Shown one piece after another: positions 9,203-15,818 of a stretch of 64,000 nucleotides of DNA. The stretch's first letter is position 1, and each line of letters starts with the position of its first letter. This DNA is from Luteolibacter sp. Y139 (GTDB taxonomy: Bacteria; Verrucomicrobiota; Verrucomicrobiia; Verrucomicrobiales; Akkermansiaceae): contig NZ_JBBUKT010000008.1 of assembly GCF_038066715.1 (NCBI RefSeq), positions 124,001-188,000 of the forward strand, given 5' to 3'. A model generated the notes under the pieces. That model ran no database searches. It was not told the origin of the DNA and worked only from the letters and a program-made list of their open reading frames with translations. The position numbers and the translations under genes are program-made.

Positions 9203-9703
9203 ATGAAAACGAACATCAGCATCCTCCTCGCCGTCTTCGGCCTTGCCTTCTCACCTGCTCTCCGTGCTGCCGATGAGCACGAGCACAAGGACGGCGACAA
9301 AGCCGAGCACGCGCACGAACACGCCAAGAAAGAAGCCGGACCGAATGGGGGCCGGATCGTGACCGCCACCGATCCGCACTTTGAGTTCTTCGTGACGCCC
9401 GAGCGGAAGGTGAAGATCACCTTCCTGGGTGAAGACGGCAAGGCGGTCGCCTTGAAGGAGCAGACCGCGACCGCCATCGGCGGCGAACGTGCAAAGCCCA
9501 CCAAGCTGGCCTTTGCCAAGGATGGCGAATCATTGCTATCCGACAAGTCGCTGCCGGAAGGCAACGAGATGCCCATCGTCCTTCAGGTGAAGATCTCCAA
9601 GGAGGCAAAAACGGTCACCGAGAAGTTCAATGTGAATCTCGCCAAGTGTCCGACCTGCGAGCATGCGGAGTATGCCTGCACGTGTGCGCACGGCGGCGAA
9701 TAA
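9203..9703 (+). CDS. Exported His-rich protein of the metal-efflux operon
   Basis: 166 residues from ATG 9203, chosen because it opens a signal peptide (MKTNISILLAVFGLAFS, cleavage near LRA). The mature N-terminus is His/Glu/Asp-rich (DEHEHKDGDKAEHAHEHAK), a classical metal-binding spacer, and the C-terminus has four Cys (KCPTCEHAEYACTC). The middle ~100 residues form a compact beta-type domain that I do not recognise. Position directly after the RND pump suggests a periplasmic metal chaperone or buffer that feeds the pump; this is inference. Confidence 0.7.
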   Translation: MKTNISILLAVFGLAFSPALRAADEHEHKDGDKAEHAHEHAKKEAGPNGGRIVTATDPHFEFFVTPERKVKITFLGEDGKAVALKEQTATAIGGERAKPTKLAFAKDGESLLSDKSLPEGNEMPIVLQVKISKEAKTVTEKFNVNLAKCPTCEHAEYACTCAHGGE

Positions 9704-9734
9704 GGTCCCGATCACGGGCATTGAGTAGCTACTG

Positions 9735-9766
9735 GCTCCTTCCCGATGCAAGGCACGGGAAGGAGC
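9735..9766 (+). terminator. Perfect 11-bp hairpin, likely end of the RND operon
   Basis: GCTCCTTCCCG (9735-9745) pairs perfectly with CGGGAAGGAGC (9756-9766) over a 10-base loop, followed by the short pyrimidine run TCTCGTT. It separates the RND genes from the P-type ATPase gene 60 bases downstream, so the ATPase may have its own promoter or depend on read-through. Confidence 0.55.
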
Positions 9767-9827
9767 TCTCGTTGCCTGTCGGACATTCTTTGCTGGCCAA
9801 TCATCCTAACACGCCAACCTTCTGGTC

Positions 9828-11783
9828 ATGAGTTGCGCACCATCCCGGGACAACCACGGATCCTGCTGCGAGCATGGTCATGACGACTCTCCTCTGCCGC
9901 GCACGTTCCTGGTCGCGGCTTCCGGCGTGCTGACGGGTGCCGGCCTTTTGCTCCAATGGTTTCATGCGGGGCCGGAGTGGCTGAAGACCGCTGCTTTCGC
10001 ACTCGCCACGATCGCCGGGGGATTGCTCGTCTTTCCCGCTGCGTGGAAGGCCCTGTTAGGCCGCCGTCTCGACATGAACGTCTTGATGGCCGTGGCGGTC
10101 ATTGGGGCCTGGGTCATCGGCGAGCATGGTGAAGCCGCCGCAGTGGTGTTCCTGTTCTCCCTGTCGGAGCTGCTGGAGTCATGGGCCGGCACGCGCGCAC
10201 GTCGTGCTGTTGCCGCTTTGTTGGATTTGTCGCCGCCCACGGCCGTCGTTGTTGGAGACGATGGTTCGGAACGTGAGGTCAAAGTCGCGGAAGTGGAGAA
10301 GGGCTCAAAAGTCCGGGTCCGCAGCGGCAGTCGTATCCCGCTCGATGGCGAGGTGATTTCCGGTAGCTCCTCGGTCAATCAAGCGCCCATCACCGGTGAG
10401 TCCGTGCCGGTGGACAAGGCGCCCGGCGATCCGGTCTTCGCCGGAACCGTCAATGGCGAGGGCTCGCTGGAAGTCTGCGTCACCAAGGCCGCCAGTGAAT
10501 CCACCCTGGCGCGTATCATCCAGCTCGTGGGCGAGGCAGAGGAACACAAGCCACCGACGCAGCGCTGGGTCGATCGCTTCGCCACGATCTACACGCCGGC
10601 GGTGTTTGTGATGGCACTGCTCGTGGCGATCATCCCGCCGCTACTGATGGGGCAGCCGTGGAGTGCCTGGGTCTATCGGTCGCTGGTGCTGCTCGTCATC
10701 GCTTGTCCCTGTGCACTGGTGATTGCGACACCGGTGAGCATCGTTTCGGGGCTTACGGCGTTGGCACGTCGGGGTGTGCTGGTGAAGGGTGGCGTGTATC
10801 TTGAGGAAGTCGGCAAGCTTCGCGCGCTGGCCGTGGATAAAACCGGCACCATCACCCGCGGCAAGCCGGAGGTGGTCGGCGTCTCGCCTGTCGCCGGCCT
10901 TTCCGAGGAAGAGATCCTGCGCCGTGCTGCTGCCATCAACAGTCACTCCGGCCATCCGCTCGCTGCCGCCATTGTTGAAGCAGCGCGTGCCCGTGCTCTC
11001 GCCTTCGATCCGGCGCCCGATTACGTTTCGGTCACTGGCCAAGGAGCACGCGCCACCATTGATGGCCATCCCCATTTCATCGGAAATCATCGCATGGCCC
11101 ACGAGGCCGGTATCTGCACGCCGGAAGTGGAGCAATTGCTCGCAGGCATCGAGTCGAAAGGGCAATCGCTCGCGGTCCTCGGACACGCGCCCCATGAGGG
11201 TTGCAAGGGTGAGATCCTCGGAGTCATTGCCATCGCCGACACGCTTCGCCAGGAAGTCGCCGAGGCACTGAAGGCCATCCATGCCGCCGGCATTTCGAAG
11301 GTGGTCATGCTCAGTGGTGACAATCAGCGCACCGCTTCCGCGATCGCCCGGCAGGCTGGCATTGACGAAGCCATCGGCGACCTGATGCCGGATCAGAAGG
11401 TCGAGCACGTGCGCAGGCTCGTGGCCGAGCACAAGCATGTCGGCATGATCGGCGATGGAGTGAACGATGCACCTGCGCTTGCGGTGGCCAGCGTCGGCTT
11501 CGCGATGGGTGCGATCGGCAGCGACACCGCCATCGAGACTGCGGACATCGCCCTGATGAAGGACGATCTGACGAAGGTGGCCGAGGCTGTCCGAACCGGT
11601 CGCCGGGCGGTGGGAATCATCCGCTTCAACGTCATTTTCGCCCTGGTGGTGAAGGCGGTCTTTCTCGTGCTTGCCTTCATGGGCATCGCTGGCCTGTGGC
11701 TGGCCATCCTGGCTGATACCGGGGCGACGCTGTTGGTGATTGTGAATGCCTTGAGGCTGCTCAACGGGTCAAAGGAGCGGTGA
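9828..11783 (+). CDS. P1B-type heavy-metal ATPase (Zn/Cd/Pb exporter, ZntA/CadA-like)
   Basis: 651 residues. Hallmarks are the actuator TGESVPVD, the metal-transport motif CPC at residues 293-295 (ACPCALVIATP), phosphorylated Asp337 in DKTGTITRG, the nucleotide-domain SGHPLAAAI and the hinge GDGVNDAPALA. The CPC motif followed by a C-terminal Asp in DTGATLL suits Zn2+/Cd2+/Pb2+ pumps. There is no folded N-terminal HMA domain; instead the first ~20 residues carry Cys and His (SCAPSRDNHGSCCEHGHDD), a short metal-binding tail. It acts in the cytoplasmic membrane, moving metal to the periplasm where the RND system can expel it. Confidence 0.92.
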   Translation: MSCAPSRDNHGSCCEHGHDDSPLPRTFLVAASGVLTGAGLLLQWFHAGPEWLKTAAFALATIAGGLLVFPAAWKALLGRRLDMNVLMAVAVIGAWVIGEHGEAAAVVFLFSLSELLESWAGTRARRAVAALLDLSPPTAVVVGDDGSEREVKVAEVEKGSKVRVRSGSRIPLDGEVISGSSSVNQAPITGESVPVDKAPGDPVFAGTVNGEGSLEVCVTKAASESTLARIIQLVGEAEEHKPPTQRWVDRFATIYTPAVFVMALLVAIIPPLLMGQPWSAWVYRSLVLLVIACPCALVIATPVSIVSGLTALARRGVLVKGGVYLEEVGKLRALAVDKTGTITRGKPEVVGVSPVAGLSEEEILRRAAAINSHSGHPLAAAIVEAARARALAFDPAPDYVSVTGQGARATIDGHPHFIGNHRMAHEAGICTPEVEQLLAGIESKGQSLAVLGHAPHEGCKGEILGVIAIADTLRQEVAEALKAIHAAGISKVVMLSGDNQRTASAIARQAGIDEAIGDLMPDQKVEHVRRLVAEHKHVGMIGDGVNDAPALAVASVGFAMGAIGSDTAIETADIALMKDDLTKVAEAVRTGRRAVGIIRFNVIFALVVKAVFLVLAFMGIAGLWLAILADTGATLLVIVNALRLLNGSKER

Positions 11784-11902
11784 TGATCCTTCCGGATCCG
11801 TGAAGTAAGGGCGTGCGTGTTTCGATTTCGCCACCGATCATGGCGCGCATGCCGGATCGACTGCCATCGTCATGACGGCGATTGAAGCGAGCACGCGCGA
11901 CG

Positions 11903-13198
11903 ATGACTCCACCTCCCGTTCCCACCTTTGCCGAAGCGCTGCGCTTCTGGATCAAGCTCGGCTGGATCAGCTTCGGCGGCCCGGCGGGGCAGATGGCGAT
12001 CATGCACAAGGAGCTGGTCGAAAAGCGCCGCTGGCTCAGTGAGGATCATTTCCTCCATGCTCTGAATTTTTGCATGCTGTTGCCGGGGCCGGAGGCGCAG
12101 CAGCTCGCGACTTACCTCGGCTGGCGCTTGCATGGGGCGCGCGGTGGGATCGCGGCGGGAGCGCTGTTTGTGATTCCGTCGGTCTTCATCCTGTTCCTGC
12201 TGAGCTGGCTCTACATGGCGGGAGGTGAGGTGAAGTGGATCCAAGGCATCTTCTACGGGCTGATGCCGGCGGTCATCGCCATCGTGGTGTCGGCAGTGAA
12301 GCGGATTGGCTCGAAGGCGCTGAAGACCGCCGCGCTGTGGGCAGTGGCGTTGCTCGCGTTCGTCGCCATCTTCTTCTTCAAGGTGAACTTCGTTGCGATC
12401 ATCCTCTGCGCGGCCTTGGCCGGGTGGATCGGTGGAAAGCATTTCCCCAAGCAGTTCCCGGCGGGGAAGGGGCATGGCAAGTCCGACGTGGGTGAAGCGC
12501 CCTTTGTGGAACTTCCGCCATCGCCACCGGCGAGCTGGGGACGGACGTTCGCGGTGTTGGCGATCTGCCTCACGCTGTGGTGGCTGCCAGTGCTGGCCTG
12601 CGGGCTTCTATTAGGTTGGCAGGGGATTCATTTCCAGCAGGGGCTGTTCTTCAGCAAGGCGGCTCTGGTGACGATTGGCGGTGCGTATGCGGTGTTGCCG
12701 TATGTCTCGCAGATGGCGGTGGAGCACTACGGCTGGCTGGGCCAGCGGCAGATGATGGCGGGCCTTGGCCTGGCAGAGACGACGCCGGGGCCGCTGATCA
12801 TGGTGCTGCAATTCGTCGGGTTCGTTGCCGCCTGGCAACATCCGGGCGAGCTATCGCCGCTTCATGCGGCGATGCTTGGCGCGGGGATCACGACGTGGGT
12901 GACGTTCTTGCCGTGCTTCATGTTCGTGTTCCTCGGCGCACCGCATGTGGAGGGACTGCGCGAGCGGAAGGTGGTGGCGACCATGCTCACCGCGGTGACT
13001 GCCGCGGTGGTGGGGGTGATCCTCAATCTCGCCATCTGGTTCGCCTTGCACGCGCTGGTTCCAGCGGAGGGGAAGTTCGACGTCTTCGTCGCGTTGGCGG
13101 CCGTTGGCACTTGGGTGGCGATGGAGCGGTTCAGGATCGGCGTGATTCCGGTGCTCGGGGTTTGCGCGGCCTTGGGCGTGGTGGTGAAGATGCTCTGA
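11903..13198 (+). CDS. chrA: Chromate transporter (ChrA, two-domain form)
   Basis: 431 residues from ATG 11903 (MTPPPVPTF); an upstream TTG in frame at 11882 is less likely. The two homologous CHR domains are visible: the first has FGGPAGQMAIMHKE and LPGPEAQQLATYLGW, and the second has TIGGAYAVLPYV and TTPGPLIMVLQFVGF. This is the long-chain CHR family of inner-membrane chromate/sulfate antiporters. It is about 120 bases after the Zn/Cd ATPase and closes the metal-resistance block. Chromate as substrate is the family assignment; it is not proved by the sequence. Confidence 0.9.
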   Translation: MTPPPVPTFAEALRFWIKLGWISFGGPAGQMAIMHKELVEKRRWLSEDHFLHALNFCMLLPGPEAQQLATYLGWRLHGARGGIAAGALFVIPSVFILFLLSWLYMAGGEVKWIQGIFYGLMPAVIAIVVSAVKRIGSKALKTAALWAVALLAFVAIFFFKVNFVAIILCAALAGWIGGKHFPKQFPAGKGHGKSDVGEAPFVELPPSPPASWGRTFAVLAICLTLWWLPVLACGLLLGWQGIHFQQGLFFSKAALVTIGGAYAVLPYVSQMAVEHYGWLGQRQMMAGLGLAETTPGPLIMVLQFVGFVAAWQHPGELSPLHAAMLGAGITTWVTFLPCFMFVFLGAPHVEGLRERKVVATMLTAVTAAVVGVILNLAIWFALHALVPAEGKFDVFVALAAVGTWVAMERFRIGVIPVLGVCAALGVVVKML

Positions 13199-13265
13199 GG
13201 CGTCGCGTTGCGACGAAGAGCCCAGAGCCCAGAACCCAGGCCGTTGGAGCGATGAACCCTACACG

Positions 13266-13297
13266 AAAAAGGCCGGGCATTGCTGCCCGGCCTTTTT
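13266..13297. terminator. Bidirectional terminator between chrA and ssb
   Basis: A perfect 13-bp stem: AAAAAGGCCGGGC (13266-13278) pairs with GCCCGGCCTTTTT (13285-13297), with a six-base loop. The A and T ends give a U tract on either strand, so it can end both the + strand metal block and the - strand ssb transcript. Confidence 0.9.
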
Positions 13298-13318
13298 CAG
13301 ATAGATCAGATCAGACGA

Positions 13319-13819
13319 TCAGAAGGGAATGTCGTCTTCCTCGTCGTGGTACTCGCCGGAACCGGCTGGTGAGCCGCCTTGCGGCGGACCGGAGGATTGG
13401 CGAGGCTGTGAGTAGCCGCCGCCATTGCCGTCTCCATTGCCGGGACGCGGGCCACTGCCACCGCCGCTACCACCTGCACCTTGCTTGCCATCCGGCAGGA
13501 ACTGCAGGACTTCGGCGACGACCTTGAGCTTGCTGCGCTTCTGGCCGGACTGCTTGTCCTCCCAGGTATCCATCTGCAAGCGGCCTTCGACGAAGACGCC
13601 GCGGCCCTTGGTGAGGAACTTCTGGGCGTTCTCCGCATTGGTGCCCCACACGGTGATGTCCACGAAGGTGGTCTCGTCGGACCAGTTGCCATTGCCATCC
13701 GAAACGCGGCGGTTCACGGCCAGGCCGAGATCACCGACAGCGGTTCCTTTGGGAGTGTAACGGACTTCAGGATCACGGGTGAGGTTCCCGATCAACATCA
13801 CTTTATTGAGATTGGCCAT
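13319..13819 (-). CDS. ssb: Single-stranded DNA-binding protein
   Basis: 166 residues. The N-terminal OB fold (MANLNKVMLIGNLTRDPEVR, FVDITVWGTNAENAQKFL) is followed by a Gly-rich disordered linker and the acidic tip EEDDIPF, which recruits partner proteins in replication and repair. It is the last gene of the rplY-pth-rpsF-ssb run and is followed by a strong terminator, so the rpsR and rplI genes that often follow ssb in other bacteria are not here. Confidence 0.96.
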   Translation of the reverse strand: MANLNKVMLIGNLTRDPEVRYTPKGTAVGDLGLAVNRRVSDGNGNWSDETTFVDITVWGTNAENAQKFLTKGRGVFVEGRLQMDTWEDKQSGQKRSKLKVVAEVLQFLPDGKQGAGGSGGGSGPRPGNGDGNGGGYSQPRQSSGPPQGGSPAGSGEYHDEEDDIPF

Positions 13820-13860
13820 GGCAGGGAAAAGTCAGGCTAGTTAGGGCAAAGGAAAAGAAG

Positions 13861-13884
13861 TGAGCTGTTCGTGAGAACAGCTCA
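13861..13884 (-). terminator. Hairpin between rpsF and ssb, possible terminator or attenuator
   Basis: TGAGCTGTTC (13861-13870) and GAACAGCTCA (13875-13884) form a perfect 10-bp stem with a 4-base loop. Read on the - strand it is followed by the pyrimidine-rich CTTCTTTTCCTTT, the layout of a weak intrinsic terminator. It could lower ssb expression relative to rpsF or mark an RNA-processing site. Confidence 0.6.
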
Positions 13885-13893
13885 AGCGAAATC

Positions 13894-14181
13894 TCAGGCG
13901 ACGCGCGAGAAGTGCTGCAGGTGAACGTTCGTGTTCAGGCGAAGCTTGGCCTGGATACGGGTGATCGTTTCCGGCTCGGCCTTGAAGGAGTAGGTCACGT
14001 AGTGGCCGCTTTCCAAGTGCTTCGAAGCATAGGAGAACTTGCGGCGACCGAGTTGCGAGACGTCGGCGACCTTGGCACCTTCGGATTCGATTTCCTTGCT
14101 GACGGTGGCGACGAGGTCTTCAAGGGTGCCTTCGATCGACTTGGTGTTGAGGACGACGAGTCCTTCGTACTTGCGGCTCAT
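13894..14181 (-). CDS. rpsF: 30S ribosomal protein S6
   Basis: 95 residues, the usual S6 size, with the family pattern MSRKYEGLVVLNTKS at the N-terminus, LGRRKFSYASK and GHYVTYSFKAEP. S6 binds 16S rRNA in the platform of the small subunit together with S18. It begins 15 bases after the end of pth and is followed by ssb, the order found in many bacteria. Confidence 0.95.
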   Translation of the reverse strand: MSRKYEGLVVLNTKSIEGTLEDLVATVSKEIESEGAKVADVSQLGRRKFSYASKHLESGHYVTYSFKAEPETITRIQAKLRLNTNVHLQHFSRVA

Positions 14182-14196
14182 GTGCGGACGTTTTGG

Positions 14197-14784
14197 TTAG
14201 ATGGTTCCGTTATTACTATTGTAAAAACTGGCGGCGGCCGGGAGGCCTTGGGAGAGCGCAAGCTGCACAGCTGCAACGGCCCTTGCAAGTGTGTTTTCAA
14301 GCAGGTCACGCTCCTCTTCGCGGAAGGTTCCAAGCACGTGGCCGGTCATGTTTCCGGGCTCCGAGGCGCCGATGCCGACCTTGAGACGGGGGAAGGCGTC
14401 GCTGCCCAGGTGCTCGATCATGGACTTGATGCCATTGTGCCCGCCGGCGCTGCCTTTTTCGCGGAAGCGCAGCTTGCCGAGGGGGAGTGAGACATCGTCA
14501 TAGACCACCAGGATCTGCTCCGGCGTCCACTTGTGGAATGCGGCGATCTGGCGGAGCGGGCGGCCGCTGAGATTCATGAAGCACTGGGGCTTCACGAGTA
14601 GAATCCCGGAGCCGGGGAGCTTGGCGATGTGGGATTGCCACTTCGGCTTCGACTCGAAGGGCGCGCCGGCGAGCAGCGCGAGGCGATCCAGCACCATGAA
14701 CCCGGCATTGTGGCGGGTGTTCTCATACTGCCGGCCGGGATTGCCGAGGCCGACGACGAGGGGGATGGAGGCTTCGGTTTCCAA
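14197..14784 (-). CDS. pth: Peptidyl-tRNA hydrolase
   Basis: The enzyme frees tRNA from peptidyl-tRNA that drops off ribosomes. Recognised by VGLGNPGRQYENTRHNAGF (catalytic His in RHNAG), KPQCFMNLSG, VVYDDVSLPLG and GSAGGHNGIKSM. The frame stays open well upstream, but family alignment places the N-terminus at METEASIPLVVGLGNPG, which is a TTG codon at 14784, giving 195 residues (E. coli has 194). No ATG or GTG is available there. The TTG start lies about 20 bases downstream of the terminator hairpin that ends rplY, so read-through or a hidden promoter must supply its mRNA. Confidence 0.92.
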   Translation of the reverse strand: METEASIPLVVGLGNPGRQYENTRHNAGFMVLDRLALLAGAPFESKPKWQSHIAKLPGSGILLVKPQCFMNLSGRPLRQIAAFHKWTPEQILVVYDDVSLPLGKLRFREKGSAGGHNGIKSMIEHLGSDAFPRLKVGIGASEPGNMTGHVLGTFREEERDLLENTLARAVAAVQLALSQGLPAAASFYNSNNGTI

Positions 14785-14805
14785 GAGAACAGGTCCGGGT
14801 GCGAA

Positions 14806-14837
14806 AAAGCCCGGGCCGCTCGTGCGGACCGGGCTTT
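14806..14837 (-). terminator. Terminator-like hairpin after rplY and before pth
   Basis: AAAGCCCGG (14806-14814) pairs with CCGGGCTTT (14829-14837). On the - strand the stem ends in CTTTTT. It stands between the rplY stop and the TTG start of pth, so it may set the ratio of L25 to Pth by partial termination. Confidence 0.75.
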
Positions 14838-14854
14838 CAAGAAGGAATGGCCGA

Positions 14855-15445
14855 TCAGGCAGTCGCGGCAGCGGCTTCCGAGACAGCGGCGGCGCTCTTC
14901 GCCACGTGGGCGATGACGACGTCGGCAGCGTGGGTCGCGGCAACACCGGCAGGAAGCTTCACGTCGCCGATGTGCAGCGAGTCGCCTTCGTTCAGGTGGG
15001 TCACGTCGAACTCGAGGATTTCCGGAAGCACGGAGGCGACGCAGCGCACTTCGAGGGTGTGGCCGAGCTGCTCCAGCAGGCCACCGGCCTTCACGCCAGC
15101 AGGCTCACCGGTAAGGTGCACTGGGATGTGGGCGGTGATTTCCGAGTTCTCGTCGACGGAAAGGAAGTCGATGTGCAGCGGCTTGCCCGAAAGCGGGTCG
15201 TGCTGGACGGACTGGAGGAAGGCGAGCTGATTGGCACCGCCGAGGTCCAGATTGATGAGAATGTTTTCCGAGGTGGCGTGGGCCAGCATCTCGCCGAAGG
15301 CCTTGGCGTCGACCTTCAGGTTCTTGTTTTCGGTGCCACGTCCGTAGATAACGGAAGGGACCCAGCCCTCGCGGCGCAATTGTTTGAGGACACCGGAACC
15401 GGAGCGTGCGCGCGGTTCGGCTTTGAGGACGTGCTTCTTGGCCAT
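14855..15445 (-). CDS. rplY: 50S ribosomal protein L25 (general stress CTC form)
   Basis: 196 residues from ATG 15445. The N-terminal L25 domain (MAKKHVLKAEPRARSGSG, WVPSVIYGRG) binds 5S rRNA, and the C-terminal TL5/CTC domain (EVRCVASVLPEILEFDVTHL) is the beta domain found in longer bacterial forms; an Ala-rich tail follows. The gene has a well-formed sigma70 promoter 60-90 bases upstream and ends at a terminator-like hairpin before pth, matching the widespread rplY-pth pairing. Confidence 0.95.
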   Translation of the reverse strand: MAKKHVLKAEPRARSGSGVLKQLRREGWVPSVIYGRGTENKNLKVDAKAFGEMLAHATSENILINLDLGGANQLAFLQSVQHDPLSGKPLHIDFLSVDENSEITAHIPVHLTGEPAGVKAGGLLEQLGHTLEVRCVASVLPEILEFDVTHLNEGDSLHIGDVKLPAGVAATHAADVVIAHVAKSAAAVSEAAAATA

Positions 15446-15505
15446 GACGAAATGGGCGTGAGGATTCAGGATCCCGCCGCGCGGTTTTCGCGGCCGGGGG
15501 CGGGG

Positions 15506-15534
15506 TCTGTAGCGGCAGGCTTTGGGTTTGTCAA
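15506..15534 (-). promoter_or_regulatory. sigma70 promoter of rplY
   Basis: On the - strand: TTGACA (15534-15529), 17-base spacer, TACAGA (15511-15506). The perfect -35 box and ideal spacing predict a start near 15499 and a 5' leader of about 55 bases. It is divergent from the retron promoter about 50 bases away. Confidence 0.7.
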
Positions 15535-15583
15535 AATATTGTTCAGTGCGGTTTTCCGGGAAATCCACCGGGACGAGCAGGCT

Positions 15584-15613
15584 TTGACGGGACGGGCGTC
15601 GGCAGCCTAGGTT
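15584..15613 (+). promoter_or_regulatory. Predicted promoter of the retron RNA
   Basis: TTGACG (15584-15589), 18-base spacer, TAGGTT (15608-15613). A start seven or eight bases after the -10 box would fall at about 15620-15621, exactly where the 5' arm of the long inverted repeat begins. This coincidence supports a transcript that starts with that arm. Confidence 0.55.
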
Positions 15614-15620
15614 AGCAGCC

Positions 15621-15799
15621 GGATTGCGGGGAGGCCCGTGCGCCAAGCTGGCCGTGTGAAGAAACGCACCCGGCCTCTCCGGGGCTACCCCGGGGGATTG
15701 AATTACCAAGGCATTCCGAGGCGAGGGCCTGATCACGCTGCCGCGTGAGACTGCCCGCGCCAGACCGGACGCGTTGGCGGGCGGTGCCTCCCCGCATCC
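15621..15799 (+). ncRNA. Candidate retron non-coding RNA (msr-msd)
   Basis: The 179-base leader of the reverse transcriptase gene folds by inspection like a retron RNA. Its ends are complementary: 15621-15635 pairs with 15786-15799 over 14 bp with one bulged T (core TGCGGGGAGGC against GCCTCCCCGCA), as the a1/a2 arms do. Next come two short hairpins, as in an msr: GGCCG/CGGCC plus TGTG/CGCA (15650-15675) and CCGGGG/CCCCGG (15679-15693). Then a long imperfect hairpin (15706-15777), as in an msd: CCAA/TTGG, CCG/CGG, GGCG/CGCC, GGGC/GCCC and TCACGC/GCGTGA around the loop TGCC. AGC at 15646-15648, just before the first stem, is a candidate priming site (G15647), which is speculative. All pairings were found by eye, not by folding software. 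Confidence 0.65.
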
Positions 15800-15818
15800 A
15801 TCCGCGTTTCGTTTCAAA

